Assembly (NCBI RefSeq): GCF_001695575.1
Contig: NZ_LUAX01000001.1
Coordinates: 1,922,001 to 1,986,000 of the forward strand
Source of the DNA: Vibrio europaeus
Lineage (GTDB): Bacteria > Pseudomonadota > Gammaproteobacteria > Enterobacterales > Vibrionaceae
Direction: 5' to 3'
Length of the DNA stretch: 64,000 bases
The notes below the pieces were generated by a model that was not told the DNA's origin, searched no databases, and worked only from the letters and a program-made list of their open reading frames with translations. The translations under genes were made by a program, and so were the position numbers. Numbering within the stretch: position 1 is the stretch's first letter; the number at the start of each line of letters is the position of its first letter. Of the stretch, positions 1 through 8,607 are shown one piece after another.

Positions 1-948
1 GACGCGCGCACCCAAAATAACTTCTGTACGTATCGCAGTACCCTCTTCAGTTACGACATAAACGAAACGCTTGGTTCCTGAATATTCGAGAGCTTGAACC
101 GGAATAATGGGCGCTTCAATAGCAGGAAAGTCCATTGCAGCCGAAACTAGCATACCCGGCTTTAATTGCTGCTCTGGGTTAGAAAAGTGAATACGAACTC
201 GCAGGTTCAAGGTTTCTTGGTTAATGCGAGAGTCTACACCGACCACTTCACCACTAAAGGATTGACCTTGCCACGCTGCCGTCGTTGCGGTGACTTGCAT
301 ACCATTAGAAAGTTGCGACAAATAACGCTCTGGCACTTGAAGATCCAAGCGCATGATCGATAAATCATCTAAGCTCAATAGCTCTGTGCCCGCGCTCACC
401 ATCTTACCCCGGCTAAAATCGATAAATCCCACAGTTCCTGAAAACGGTGCGCTGATATATAAATCGTTAAGATCAGCATTAGCAGCATCTAATCGCGCTT
501 TGGCGATGTCGACACTTGCCTCTTGCGCATCGATCTCTGTTTGAGTAATCGCATTGCGCTTCACCAAACGTTCAAATTCTTTAAGTTTACGTTGCTCATC
601 TTTCAGATACGCTTTCGCTTCAGCCACTGAAGCCTTAGCTCTGTCATCATCAAGTTGAATTAACAGTTGCCCCTCTCGAACAACTTGATTGGCTTTAACG
701 GCAATAACGTCAACTTTACCAGCCACTTCAGGAGAAATGACAACGGACTGCTCTGCATCCAGTTTACCGACGAGTACAAGAGACTGGGATACTTGATGGG
801 TTTGTACTTGCTCAGTGACAACAGTTACCTTCGATGGACCTTGTCTCTTGGCATACGAGGCAGGAGCAGCAGCCAAAATAGACAGAGACAATAAGCTCAG
901 AACAATTTTATTTTTCATGATTAGATTCTGCATAGATAAACTAGACAT
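1..948 (-). CDS. RND efflux periplasmic adaptor subunit (HlyD/AcrA family), 3' end outside window
   Basis: The reading frame runs off the left edge, so only about 316 N-terminal codons are seen. It encodes a hydrophobic signal segment ending near APASYA, a first barrel-sandwich half (VVISPEVAGKVDVIAVK), a coiled-coil hairpin rich in Ala, Lys and Glu, the second lipoyl half (APFSGTVGFIDFS) and the beta-barrel domain. This is the order of membrane-fusion proteins linking an inner-membrane RND pump to a TolC-type channel. ATGs at 948, 933 and 918 are in frame. I chose 948 because a GGA lies 6 bases upstream; 918 gives a more compact signal peptide and is also possible. The pump gene is expected just left of the window. 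Substrate unknown. Confidence 0.85.
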   Translation of the reverse strand, partial: MSSLSMQNLIMKNKIVLSLLSLSILAAAPASYAKRQGPSKVTVVTEQVQTHQVSQSLVLVGKLDAEQSVVISPEVAGKVDVIAVKANQVVREGQLLIQLDDDRAKASVAEAKAYLKDEQRKLKEFERLVKRNAITQTEIDAQEASVDIAKARLDAANADLNDLYISAPFSGTVGFIDFSRGKMVSAGTELLSLDDLSIMRLDLQVPERYLSQLSNGMQVTATTAAWQGQSFSGEVVGVDSRINQETLNLRVRIHFSNPEQQLKPGMLVSAAMDFPAIEAPIIPVQALEYSGTKRFVYVVTEEGTAIRTEVILGARV

Positions 949-1101
949 ATTGTATCCGGTAATTCGCATTCTGAACGTCAACTAATGTAAAGAGCGAGAA
1001 ATATTATGTAAGTAAAGCCGTTGATTGTTTGAGCTTTATGGTTAATTCCTGCCATCTTTGCCCAAAAAGGCATCATTCAATTCAAAATTATAAGAAAACG
1101 C

Positions 1102-1129
1102 TTTACAGCTTTTACGAGTTTGCTATGAT
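1102..1129 (+). promoter_or_regulatory. Promoter of the tRNA-Tyr operon
   Basis: A -35 TTTACA (1102-1107) and -10 TATGAT (1124-1129) are separated by 16 bp and followed by a GC-rich discriminator (GCGCTCCGC). That layout is typical of stringently controlled stable-RNA promoters. The start point would fall near 1136, about 70 bp before the first tRNA. Called from sequence pattern only. Confidence 0.7.
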
Positions 1130-1205
1130 GCGCTCCGCACTTGAGAGATGCGTTGGGAAAACATCACTTAAGCCTATTCCTTAATTGAGGATAGGAAAAC
1201 ACCCT

Positions 1206-1290
1206 GGAGGGGTTCCCGAGTGGCCAAAGGGATCAGACTGTAAATCTGCTGGCACTGCCTTCGATGGTTCGAATCCGTCCCCCTCCACCA
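1206..1290 (+). tRNA. tRNA-Tyr (anticodon GTA), copy 1
   Basis: An 85-nt class II tRNA with encoded CCA end. The acceptor arms GGAGGGG and CCCCTCC pair, the anticodon loop reads CTGTAAA, a long variable arm is present, and the T-loop reads TTCGAATC. It closely resembles E. coli tRNA-Tyr. The other three copies at 1395, 1584 and 1774 are identical in sequence. Confidence 0.98.
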
Positions 1291-1394
1291 TATTTCTTCT
1301 TATGACTGCTCTGAGTGGATAACCCATTCAATAAGTTGTGAGAAACACTTGAATAATGTGTTGGGAAAACATTAATTAAGTATAAAAATACCCT

Positions 1395-1479
1395 GGAGGG
1401 GTTCCCGAGTGGCCAAAGGGATCAGACTGTAAATCTGCTGGCACTGCCTTCGATGGTTCGAATCCGTCCCCCTCCACCA
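1395..1479 (+). tRNA. tRNA-Tyr (anticodon GTA), copy 2
   Basis: Identical 85-nt sequence to copy 1, 104 bp downstream of it. No promoter is obvious in the spacer and no terminator precedes it, so it is probably processed from a common precursor. Confidence 0.98.
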
Positions 1480-1583
1480 TATTTTCTTATAATAGTCTGC
1501 TCGGTGGATAAACCGTTAGATATGTTGTGAGAAACACTTGAATAGTGTGTTGGGAAAACGCTAATTAAGTATAAAAATACCCT

Positions 1584-1668
1584 GGAGGGGTTCCCGAGTG
1601 GCCAAAGGGATCAGACTGTAAATCTGCTGGCACTGCCTTCGATGGTTCGAATCCGTCCCCCTCCACCA
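1584..1668 (+). tRNA. tRNA-Tyr (anticodon GTA), copy 3
   Basis: Identical 85-nt sequence, 104 bp after copy 2. Its upstream spacer is nearly the same as the other two spacers. Confidence 0.98.
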
Positions 1669-1773
1669 TATTTCTTCTTATGACCGATTTGAGTGGATAA
1701 CCCGTTCGATAAGTTGTGAGGAACACTTGAATAGTGTGTTGGGAAAACGCTAATTAAGTATAAAAAACACCCT

Positions 1774-1858
1774 GGAGGGGTTCCCGAGTGGCCAAAGGGA
1801 TCAGACTGTAAATCTGCTGGCACTGCCTTCGATGGTTCGAATCCGTCCCCCTCCACCA
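1774..1858 (+). tRNA. tRNA-Tyr (anticodon GTA), copy 4
   Basis: Identical 85-nt sequence, last of the array, 105 bp after copy 3. A strong terminator begins 6 bp after its CCA end. Confidence 0.98.
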
Positions 1859-1863
1859 TATAC

Positions 1864-1895
1864 AAAAAAACCAGCTCATTGAGCTGGTTTTTTTG
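1864..1895 (+). terminator. Rho-independent terminator of the tRNA-Tyr operon
   Basis: A 10-bp stem AAACCAGCTC / GAGCTGGTTT (1868-1877 and 1881-1890) with a 3-nt loop is followed by a T-run. It also has an A-run on the other side, so it could act in both directions. Confidence 0.9.
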
Positions 1896-1944
1896 TACCT
1901 ATCGAAAATCTAAGCGCACTTCTATTCTCTATTCTCGCAAGTAT

Positions 1945-1971
1945 AAAAAAGCCCCGACGAATAGCCGAGGC
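1945..1971 (-). terminator. Terminator downstream of treC
   Basis: On the minus strand GCCTCG (1966-1971) pairs with CGGGGC (1951-1956) with one G-U pair and is followed by six T. It lies 25 bp past the treC stop codon. Confidence 0.75.
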
Positions 1972-1996
1972 GATAACTAACATCTATAGGGGGAAG

Positions 1997-3679
1997 TTAG
2001 TTGTTTAAAAGAATAATACGTGTTTCATAAGGACGAAGCACTTGATGCTGAGATACCTGATCACCAGAAAGCTCGTAGTTACCCAAAACGTATTGTGCTT
2101 TATCGCAATCAAACTCTTCAGGTAAGACACACTCTGTTTCGTCTGCGTAATAGTTATTCAAACAAATTAGGGTCTGACTTTGTGACTGACGCTGATAACC
2201 GAACACCGCTTTATGCTCAGGATAGAGATCGATATAGCTACCTGTAGTGACCACTTCAATCTCTTTACGTAACTGAATCAACTGCTGATAGAAGTAGAAT
2301 ACTGAGTTTTTATCTGCTACTGCTTTATCTGCGTTAATTTCCGCATAGTTACTTGCCACTTCAAGCCAAGGCTGTGCTTTTGAGAAGCCAGCATACTGCT
2401 CCCCATTCCACTGCATCGGTGTACGAGAATTATCACGAGATTTTTGAGCCAAAATTGCCATCATGTCTTGATGTTCAACGCCTTGCTCATTCACCATGAT
2501 GTCATACATATTGGTGCTTTCTAAATCACGATATTGATCGATAGAGGTGTAGCCTGGGTTGGTCATACCTATCTCTTCACCTTGGTAGATATAAGGCGTC
2601 CCTTGCATCATATGCACAGAAGCTGCGAGCATTTTGGCCGATTCCAAACGATAATGTTTGTCGTCACCCAGTCGGCTTACCACTCTTGGCTGGTCATGGT
2701 TACACCAGAATAGCGCGCCCCACCCTTTGCCATTTAGACCTGTCTGCCAATGGTTAAAAATCTGCTTCAACTGAGAGAAATCGAATGGCGCTTTGGTCCA
2801 CTTTTCACCATTTGGATAATCGACCTTCAAGTGGTGGAAATTAAACACCATCGACAGTTCTTTATTATCAAGCGATGAATATTGCTGACAATGCTCAAGG
2901 GTGGTCGAAGACATTTCACCCACCGTCACACTTCCGTACTTCTGGAATACTGCTTCGCTGATCTCTTGCAGATATTCGTGTACACGAGGGCCATCGGTAT
3001 AAAAGCGTCGACCATCACCTAACTGATCGCTGGGGAAGTCCTGCTGTTTAGAAATTAGGTTGATTACATCTAGACGGAAGCCATCCACGCCTTTTTCAGC
3101 CCAGAAGCTGATCACTTCTTTGACTTCGCCGCGAACTTTCGGGTTTTCCCAGTTTAGGTCGGCCTGCTCTTTGGCGAAGAGATGCAAAAAGTACTGACCC
3201 GTTTTTTCATCAAGCTCCCAAGCACTACCACCAAATTTTGACTGCCAGTTGTTAGGGATTCCGCCATCAACAGGATCTTTCCAAATATAGTAATCACGAT
3301 AAGGACTGTTTTTATCACCAAGCGCAGACTGGAACCACTCATGCTCAGTCGAAGTGTGGTTGACTACGATATCCATAATAATGCGGATACCACGCTGATG
3401 AGCTTCAGCTAGTAGTTGGTCAAAATCATCCATGGTGCCAAAATCTGGATTGATCGCGTAGTAGTCCGAGATATCGTAACCATTATCAATCATTGGTGAC
3501 TGATAAACAGGTGTTAACCAAATCGCCTCAACACCCAATAGTTTCAGGTAATCAAGCTTAGAAATAATGCCTTGAATATCCCCTGTTCCTTTACTGCCAC
3601 TGTCGCTAAAGCTCTTAGGGTAAATTTGATAGATCGAGGCGGTTTTCCACCAATTTGCATCATTAGCGATTGTTGTCAT
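1997..3679 (-). CDS. treC: Alpha,alpha-phosphotrehalase (trehalose-6-phosphate hydrolase)
   Basis: A cytoplasmic GH13 enzyme that splits trehalose 6-phosphate, made by the trehalose PTS, into glucose and glucose 6-phosphate. Family motifs are clear: YQIYPKSF near the N terminus, DIVVNHTS, GFRLDVI with the nucleophile Asp, VGEMSS with the acid/base Glu, and NHDQPR with the third Asp (residues 208, 259 and 333 counted from a GTG at 3691). I prefer ATG 3679 (560 aa): a GTGAG lies 7 bases upstream and the product then aligns with E. coli TreC. The in-frame GTG at 3691 adds four residues. It is the last gene of the treB-treC unit, 74 bp after treB, with a hairpin in the gap. Confidence 0.95.
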   Translation of the reverse strand: MTTIANDANWWKTASIYQIYPKSFSDSGSKGTGDIQGIISKLDYLKLLGVEAIWLTPVYQSPMIDNGYDISDYYAINPDFGTMDDFDQLLAEAHQRGIRIIMDIVVNHTSTEHEWFQSALGDKNSPYRDYYIWKDPVDGGIPNNWQSKFGGSAWELDEKTGQYFLHLFAKEQADLNWENPKVRGEVKEVISFWAEKGVDGFRLDVINLISKQQDFPSDQLGDGRRFYTDGPRVHEYLQEISEAVFQKYGSVTVGEMSSTTLEHCQQYSSLDNKELSMVFNFHHLKVDYPNGEKWTKAPFDFSQLKQIFNHWQTGLNGKGWGALFWCNHDQPRVVSRLGDDKHYRLESAKMLAASVHMMQGTPYIYQGEEIGMTNPGYTSIDQYRDLESTNMYDIMVNEQGVEHQDMMAILAQKSRDNSRTPMQWNGEQYAGFSKAQPWLEVASNYAEINADKAVADKNSVFYFYQQLIQLRKEIEVVTTGSYIDLYPEHKAVFGYQRQSQSQTLICLNNYYADETECVLPEEFDCDKAQYVLGNYELSGDQVSQHQVLRPYETRIILLNN

Positions 3680-3714
3680 TGCTAAACTCACTTACCAAAA
3701 AATAATAAACTTTG

Positions 3715-3740
3715 AAAAAGGAGCGACGAAATGCCGCTCC
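3715..3740 (-). terminator. Intercistronic hairpin between treB and treC
   Basis: In the coding direction GGAGCG (3735-3740) pairs with CGCTCC (3720-3725) around a 9-nt loop and is followed by five T. It looks like a weak terminator or attenuator that would lower treC relative to treB, or an mRNA 3' end. Function inferred. Confidence 0.5.
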
Positions 3741-3753
3741 AAAAAATGATGGG

Positions 3754-5178
3754 TTACGCGTTTGCTGGCTCTAACTCGCCTTTCATTTGCGCACGCTTGT
3801 AGAAGAACAGGGTCAATGCGGCAGGCACGGCGATTGCCACTAGCATTGCGATTGCGAAGATGCCCCAGAATTGTGGTTGGATAGATAAGATACCTGGTAG
3901 GCCACCCACACCAATACCGTTCGCCATGACGCCCGCACTACCACAGATCGCCGCTGCAATTGCACTACCAATCATTGCGCTTAGCATTGGGAACTTGTAC
4001 TTCAAGTTAATACCGTACATCGCAGGCTCAGTTACACCTAAGTAAGCAGAAATCGCCGCTGGAACTGAAATATCGCGCTCGCCATGTTTTTTGCTGATGA
4101 TGATAATGCCGACAACCGCTGAAGCTTGAGCAATGTTTGATAGAGCGATTAATGGCCAAATTGGCGTGCCACCTAGGTCTTGCATTAGCTGTAGATCGAC
4201 GGCGTTAGTCGTGTGGTGAATACCTGTGATAACAAGTGGTGCGTATAGGAAACCAAATACCATTGAACCTATAACAGCGAAGTCTCCGGTCATCGCCGCT
4301 TTAGCAGCAAATGCCACGCCATCGCCTAATACACGGCCAAATGGACCAATTAGAGAGTGAGCCAGTACAACAGAGACAATGATAGAAACGAAAGGAACGA
4401 CAACTAAGTAAAGGTAAGAAGGAACAATACGTTTCAGGTTAGTTTCAATAAACGCCAGAGCCACACCCGCTAACATCGCAGGAATCACCTGAGCTTGGTA
4501 ACCAACTTTTTCAATCACGAACAGACCAAAGTCCCACACTTCTGGGGCTTGCTTACCGATAAGATAGGCATTCATCAACTGCGGAGAGACCAGAGTCACA
4601 CCTAGAGTGATACCTAGAATGGGTGTGCCTCCTAGCTTCTTCACTGTTGACCAACATACCCCAACAGGCAGGAAGAAGAAGATCGCTTCACCAATTAACC
4701 ATAAGAAGCTATGAACGGTTGCCCAGAACTGACTAATCTCAGTTAGCGACTGGCCATCAAACATCTTGATGTCACCAATCACATTACGGAAACCTAGAAT
4801 CAAACCACCAGTGATGATTGCAGGAAGTAGTGGTACAAAGATTTCAGCAAGATGGGAAATACCACGTTCCAATACATTCATATTTTGGCGAGCTGCTTGT
4901 TTTGATTCGTCTTTTGACGCTTCGCTCTTACCTGATAGCTCAATCAGCACTTTATACACTTCATCAACTTCAGTACCGATCACTACCTGGAACTGACCCG
5001 CATTGGTAAAGCAACCTTTTACGATTGGCAACGCCTCTAACGCTTTCTCGTCTGCTTTATCGGTATCATTCAATACAAAGCGAAGGCGAGTTAGGCAGTG
5101 GCTTACACTCGCAATATTATCGCGACCGCCAACTAACTCAATCAGACGCTCAACTTCTTGTTTCGCAATCTTACTCAT
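3754..5178 (-). CDS. treB: PTS trehalose transporter subunit EIIBC
   Basis: Imports trehalose across the inner membrane and phosphorylates it to trehalose 6-phosphate. The N-terminal EIIB domain carries the phosphorylation Cys in SVSHCLTRLRF. The rest is a polytopic EIIC domain ending with a Lys/Arg-rich tail. No EIIA domain is present, as in E. coli, where the glucose EIIA serves TreB. I chose ATG 5178 (474 aa, MSKIAKQEV): an AGGGTGG lies 8 bases upstream and the start matches E. coli TreB (MSKINQ). An ATG at 5211 lacks a ribosome binding site. Two operators lie 90-158 bp upstream. Confidence 0.95.
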   Translation of the reverse strand: MSKIAKQEVERLIELVGGRDNIASVSHCLTRLRFVLNDTDKADEKALEALPIVKGCFTNAGQFQVVIGTEVDEVYKVLIELSGKSEASKDESKQAARQNMNVLERGISHLAEIFVPLLPAIITGGLILGFRNVIGDIKMFDGQSLTEISQFWATVHSFLWLIGEAIFFFLPVGVCWSTVKKLGGTPILGITLGVTLVSPQLMNAYLIGKQAPEVWDFGLFVIEKVGYQAQVIPAMLAGVALAFIETNLKRIVPSYLYLVVVPFVSIIVSVVLAHSLIGPFGRVLGDGVAFAAKAAMTGDFAVIGSMVFGFLYAPLVITGIHHTTNAVDLQLMQDLGGTPIWPLIALSNIAQASAVVGIIIISKKHGERDISVPAAISAYLGVTEPAMYGINLKYKFPMLSAMIGSAIAAAICGSAGVMANGIGVGGLPGILSIQPQFWGIFAIAMLVAIAVPAALTLFFYKRAQMKGELEPANA

Positions 5179-5267
5179 ATCCATGTCCACCCTAATTGGA
5201 TTCTCATTCATCTGTTGTCAACAATGTTGACGATTCAAACTGACTAAGCTTGTTATTTTTCTATTTA

Positions 5268-5281
5268 TGGGAACATTCCCA
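5268..5281. promoter_or_regulatory. TreR-type operator, treB-proximal
   Basis: TGGGAACATTCCCA is a near-perfect 14-bp palindrome with the form of LacI-family trehalose repressor sites. A second copy lies 41 bp further upstream of treB. Role inferred from position between treR and treB. Confidence 0.75.
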
Positions 5282-5322
5282 AACGTACTTATTATATTGT
5301 CAGATCCATTAACAGATAAAAA

Positions 5323-5336
5323 TGGGAACAATCCCA
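5323..5336. promoter_or_regulatory. TreR-type operator, treB-distal
   Basis: TGGGAACAATCCCA differs from the other site by one base. Centre-to-centre spacing is 55 bp, about five helical turns, which would suit cooperative binding or a small loop. Confidence 0.75.
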
Positions 5337-5387
5337 TTAATTGAAAGAGATCACAGTATAATTTTAAATCACTTTGAAAATAATGGT

Positions 5388-6335
5388 TTAGATAGAGATA
5401 GGTTCTTGCGTGATATGAACTTGCTCAAGCTCACCATTAATTTGAGAAATCAGCAGCTTAGCAGCTCTTTCACCGGCTAAAGAGTAACCAGGATCAATAC
5501 TAAATACTTTGGGAAATAGGAAGGAAAGCAGTTCATTTCCACCCACGCCAGTGACAACCACATCTTCACGATTAAGCTCTTGTAAACGCTTAATGACCCC
5601 TAACGCTAAGGTGTCACTGGCACAAACAATCGCTTGAACGCCTTGGTTCAAGACATCGTCCACCAGCAAGTAAGCACTCTCGTGGTTTAGTTGACCTGTC
5701 TGATAGTTTGGTGAAATAGAGTGAGATTGGCACCAATCGAGGTAAGCGTCTAAACGCAATTTACCTGTGGTTTTATCACTAGGATCGACACCAATAAATG
5801 CGACGTTCTTGAGGCTCTTTTGCTCTAAGAACTGCAACGCCTTAACAATGACTTGTCTATTGTCGTAGTTGATTGACGAAACTTTATCTGTGTCCATCGC
5901 GATAACCACAGTGCGATTATGCCAACTCGCCAGCTTAGCAATATCAAAGTCACTAAAACCGAACACAATGACACCATCAACATTGCGCTTTTTCAGCACA
6001 TCCAAATGCTCATTGGTCTTTGCTCGATCGAACTGACTCTCCATAATGACAACATCATAGCCCGCGCTATACAAGGTATTAAGCATACTGCCCACGGCTT
6101 TGTTTTCTGATGGAGAATCGAGACGAGAGATAATGACCCCCACCACTTTTTGACTTCCTCCACGCATCGCTTGCGCTGATTTTGAAGGAACATAACCAGA
6201 TTCCTGAATCACCTGTTCGACCTTAGCACGTGTTTCTGGCTTAACTTTAGGATCGTTAGTCAGAACACGAGAGACGGTCGATTTGCCTACACCGGATAAC
6301 CGGGCAATATCAAGAATGGTTAGTTTTTTGCTCAT
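5388..6335 (-). CDS. treR: LacI-family trehalose operon repressor
   Basis: A DNA-binding regulator of 315 aa, the length of E. coli TreR. The N terminus is a LacI helix-turn-helix (LTILDIARLSGVGKSTVSRVL) followed by the hinge and a periplasmic-binding-protein-like effector domain. Trehalose 6-phosphate is the inducer in E. coli. It lies directly upstream of treB in the same direction, 209 bp away, with the two operators in the gap. The start has an in-frame ATG and the canonical N terminus. A TTGGAACGTTTAA about 40 bp upstream of the start is a poor operator match, so autoregulation is uncertain. Confidence 0.92.
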   Translation of the reverse strand: MSKKLTILDIARLSGVGKSTVSRVLTNDPKVKPETRAKVEQVIQESGYVPSKSAQAMRGGSQKVVGVIISRLDSPSENKAVGSMLNTLYSAGYDVVIMESQFDRAKTNEHLDVLKKRNVDGVIVFGFSDFDIAKLASWHNRTVVIAMDTDKVSSINYDNRQVIVKALQFLEQKSLKNVAFIGVDPSDKTTGKLRLDAYLDWCQSHSISPNYQTGQLNHESAYLLVDDVLNQGVQAIVCASDTLALGVIKRLQELNREDVVVTGVGGNELLSFLFPKVFSIDPGYSLAGERAAKLLISQINGELEQVHITQEPISI

Positions 6336-6405
6336 AAAATCGTGGGTCTAGTAGTTAAACGTTCCAAGGAGGCAATACGCCTCCAGACACGCTATCGTAA
6401 AAGAT

Positions 6406-6750
6406 CTATTGGGTAATGCAATTTTTATACACCGAGTGGCCAAGTTCTAAGCGGGCTTCTTTGCCTTTGGTATAGAGGGTCACTGGGTTTTGTATTTCTG
6501 CGGTGCCATCGTGGAGAATGTATTTAGTACCAGAGCCAGATGGAATCTGGATCATGCGATAGTCTTTCTTGGGTAACCTTAGCAGTGCCGTATAATCATT
6601 GGGCATTAAGGCTAGCTTGAAGGTTTCGCCACCACTACATTGATAGAATAGAAAATCACCTTGGTAGTGGTTTTCACGTTCCATCGAAGTAAAAGAGCAC
6701 GCTGATACGCTCAGCCCTACTGCGACTGCAAATAACAACCGATATCTCAT
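6406..6750 (-). CDS. Lipoprotein of the MliC (C-type lysozyme inhibitor) family
   Basis: A 114-aa precursor with a lipoprotein signal peptide (RYRLLFAVAVG, lipobox LSVSAC). The mature part has the MliC pattern: YQCSGGETFKL near its N terminus, GSGTKYILHDGTAEI, then a late KGKEARLELG and a final Cys that can pair with the YQC cysteine. Family members are lipid-anchored and inhibit host lysozyme in the periplasm. ATG 6750 was chosen because GGAGGG lies 6 bases upstream; an upstream in-frame ATG at 6771 falls inside the gmhB terminator. Family call moderate, function inferred. Confidence 0.7.
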   Translation of the reverse strand: MRYRLLFAVAVGLSVSACSFTSMERENHYQGDFLFYQCSGGETFKLALMPNDYTALLRLPKKDYRMIQIPSGSGTKYILHDGTAEIQNPVTLYTKGKEARLELGHSVYKNCITQ

Positions 6751-6764
6751 GATTCCCTCCAAAC

Positions 6765-6792
6765 AAAACAAAGGCCGCCCTTGGCAGCCTTT
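6765..6792 (-). terminator. Terminator of gmhB
   Basis: In the coding direction AAAGGCTGCC pairs with GGCGGCCTTT (one wobble pair) and is followed by TGTTTTGTTT. It starts 7 bp past the gmhB stop codon, just upstream of the MliC-like gene. Confidence 0.75.
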
Positions 6793-6798
6793 TTCAGT

Positions 6799-7350
6799 TT
6801 ATTTTGCTAAATACGCTGGGACTTGTTTAATACTATCGAGTACCACAGACGCGATAGCTTCGCCTTTCTCTGTGACAGGTTTGCCTGTACGGACAAGGAT
6901 TTTAGTGCCAACACCGGCGGCTTCGGCTGCCATCATGTCTTCGGCTTTATCACCCACCATAACAGAGTTCGCCATATCAATTTTCAAGAAGTCACGCGCT
7001 GAGATAAACATCCCAGGTTTTGGCTTACGGCAGTCACAATCTTGCTTATATTTGCCTTGACCGTGTTCAGCATGATGCGGACAGTAGTAAATCCCATCAA
7101 ACTCAACGCCGTTATCGACAAAGTTCCAGTCCATCCATTGAGTCAAAGATAGGAAACGATCTTCACTGAACTTACCACGAGCAATCCCCGACTGGTTTGT
7201 CACCAATACCAGTTGGTAGCCCATATCTTTCAGTTTCTTGGCCGCTTCAAATACGCCATCAACAAACTCAAAATCGTGCTCATCATGAACATAGCCGTGA
7301 TCGATGTTAATCACGCCATCTCGGTCTAAAAAGACTGCTGGTTTTGCCAA
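6799..7350 (-). CDS. gmhB: D-glycero-beta-D-manno-heptose 1,7-bisphosphate 7-phosphatase
   Basis: Removes the C7 phosphate in ADP-heptose synthesis for the LPS inner core. It is a HAD-family enzyme with the DxD motif FLDRDG (Asp9, Asp11), a VTNQSG threonine motif, a zinc-binding cluster of the form CPHH...CDC (about residues 91-110), and the final GDKAEDM motif. At 183 aa it has the usual length. It is divergent from metN; gmhA, for an earlier step of the same pathway, lies about 10 kb away. Confidence 0.95.
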   Translation of the reverse strand: MAKPAVFLDRDGVINIDHGYVHDEHDFEFVDGVFEAAKKLKDMGYQLVLVTNQSGIARGKFSEDRFLSLTQWMDWNFVDNGVEFDGIYYCPHHAEHGQGKYKQDCDCRKPKPGMFISARDFLKIDMANSVMVGDKAEDMMAAEAAGVGTKILVRTGKPVTEKGEAIASVVLDSIKQVPAYLAK

Positions 7351-7441
7351 AATATGCTTCTCTATGTACTTTGCTTTACAAGAATTATTGCACGCTTTAT
7401 TTCTTTCATCACTATCTAATTACTAATCGATTGAGCAATAG

Positions 7442-7465
7442 ATACGTTTAGACGTCTAGACGTAA
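7442..7465. promoter_or_regulatory. Three tandem MetJ boxes
   Basis: Three adjoining 8-bp units read ATACGTTT, AGACGTCT and AGACGTAA against the met-box consensus AGACGTCT; the centre one is exact. They lie just upstream of the metN promoter, so S-adenosylmethionine-loaded MetJ should repress metNIQ. Confidence 0.88.
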
Positions 7466-7474
7466 AAATATCTA

Positions 7475-7503
7475 TTGACAGAAAACATGTAAGACCATAG
7501 CAT
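7475..7503 (+). promoter_or_regulatory. Probable sigma-70 promoter of metNIQ
   Basis: A perfect -35 TTGACA (7475-7480) is followed after 17 bp by TAGCAT (7498-7503). It begins 9 bp after the MetJ boxes. The start point would be near 7510, leaving a leader of about 60 nt. Confidence 0.6.
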
Positions 7504-7572
7504 CATCTACTAAATGAGATGTAGCTCAACATTATCTGCTGCTCTTCATCTAATCTGATAGCGAGTCTCTCG

Positions 7573-8607
7573 ATGATTGAAATTAATCAAGTAAACAAGG
7601 TGTTCTACCAAGGCAGTAAGGAAATACATGCCTTAAAGGAGATCAACCTTCATATTCCACAGGGAACAATCTTTGGTGTTATTGGCTCATCGGGAGCAGG
7701 GAAAAGTACGCTTATTCGTTGTGTAAACATGTTAGAAGCACCGACAACAGGCTCGATTGTTGTTGATGGTGTCGATCTAACAACACTAAGTAAATCGCAA
7801 CTTAGCGAAGCTCGCCGTAACATCGGTATGATCTTCCAGCATTTCAACCTACTGTCTTCGCGTACTGTTTTTGACAACGTTGCTCTGCCACTTGAGTTGG
7901 CAGGCAAAGATAAAGCGCACATCAGCACTAAAGTGACTGAGCTGCTGAAACTGGTCGGCCTTGAAGATAAGCATGAAAGCTACCCTTCAAACCTAAGTGG
8001 TGGTCAAAAGCAGCGTGTCGCGATCGCACGTGCTCTTGCGTCTGATCCAAAGGTTCTTCTGTGCGATGAAGCGACTAGCGCATTGGATCCAGCAACCACT
8101 CAGTCGATTCTAGAGCTACTAAAAGAGATCAACCGCAAGTTGAACATCACTATACTTTTGATTACTCACGAAATGGACGTTGTTAAAAGCATCTGTCACG
8201 AGGTGGCGATCATTGGTGGTGGCGAGCTAGTCGAAAAAGGGACTGTCGGTGAAATTTTCGCGCACCCTAAAACAGAGCTGGCGCATCAGTTCATTCGTTC
8301 TACACTCGACTTGTCGATTCCAGAAGATTACCAAGTCCGTTTGCAAGCTACGCGTGTTGAAGGCAGTTACCCATTGGTTCGTCTAGAGTTCACTGGCGCA
8401 ACGGTCGATGCCCCTTTGATGACGCAAATTGCCCGTAAATTCAACATTGATGTCAGCATTCTCAGCTCTGACCTCGATTACGCCGGTGGTGTCAAATTCG
8501 GCATGATGGTCGCTGAACTATTTGGCAATGAACAAGATGACAATGCAGCGATTGAGTTCCTGCGTGAGCACAAGGTAAAAGTAGAGGTGCTAGGCTATGT
8601 CCTTTAA
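7573..8607 (+). CDS. metN: Methionine ABC transporter ATP-binding protein
   Basis: The ATPase of the MetNIQ importer of D- and L-methionine. It has a Walker A motif (GSSGAGKST), Q-loop region (MIFQHFNLL), ABC signature (LSGGQKQR) and Walker B ([12 protein letters not shown]). The C-terminal part, from about residue 265, is the NIL/ACT-like domain that binds methionine and inhibits transport in E. coli. At 344 aa it has the E. coli length. It overlaps metI by 11 bp and is preceded by MetJ boxes. Confidence 0.97.
   Translation: MIEINQVNKVFYQGSKEIHALKEINLHIPQGTIFGVIGSSGAGKSTLIRCVNMLEAPTTGSIVVDGVDLTTLSKSQLSEARRNIGMIFQHFNLLSSRTVFDNVALPLELAGKDKAHISTKVTELLKLVGLEDKHESYPSNLSGGQKQRVAIARALASDPKVLLCDEATSALDPATTQSILELLKEINRKLNITILLITHEMDVVKSICHEVAIIGGGELVEKGTVGEIFAHPKTELAHQFIRSTLDLSIPEDYQVRLQATRVEGSYPLVRLEFTGATVDAPLMTQIARKFNIDVSILSSDLDYAGGVKFGMMVAELFGNEQDDNAAIEFLREHKVKVEVLGYVL

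Larger units (their letters stand above)
1291..1773 (+). repeat. Homogenised spacers of the tRNA-Tyr array (189-190 bp unit)
   Basis: Spacers 1291-1394, 1480-1583 and 1669-1773 share most of their sequence, including GTGGATAA, GTTGTGAG, AACACTTGAATA and TGTTGGGAAAAC, then TAATTAAGTATAAAAA before each tRNA. A degenerate form of the last part (GCGTTGGGAAAACATCACTTAAG) precedes copy 1. The unit of tRNA plus spacer has been duplicated or kept alike by gene conversion. Confidence 0.85.

Noticed and set aside
1611..1865. An 84-codon minus-strand open frame covering two tRNA-Tyr genes (includes GDGFEPSKAVPADLQSD).
   Set aside because: It is the antisense reading of the tRNA genes and spacer. This peptide is a familiar false annotation opposite tRNA-Tyr in many genomes.
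6336..6360. TTGGAACGTTTAA near the treR start as a possible TreR autoregulatory operator.
   Set aside because: It matches only about 8 of 14 positions of the two clear operators and has no dyad on its right half.
6361..6390. GGAGGC/GCCTCC hairpin between treR and the MliC-like gene.
   Set aside because: The stem is short and no T-run follows on either strand, so I do not call it a terminator.
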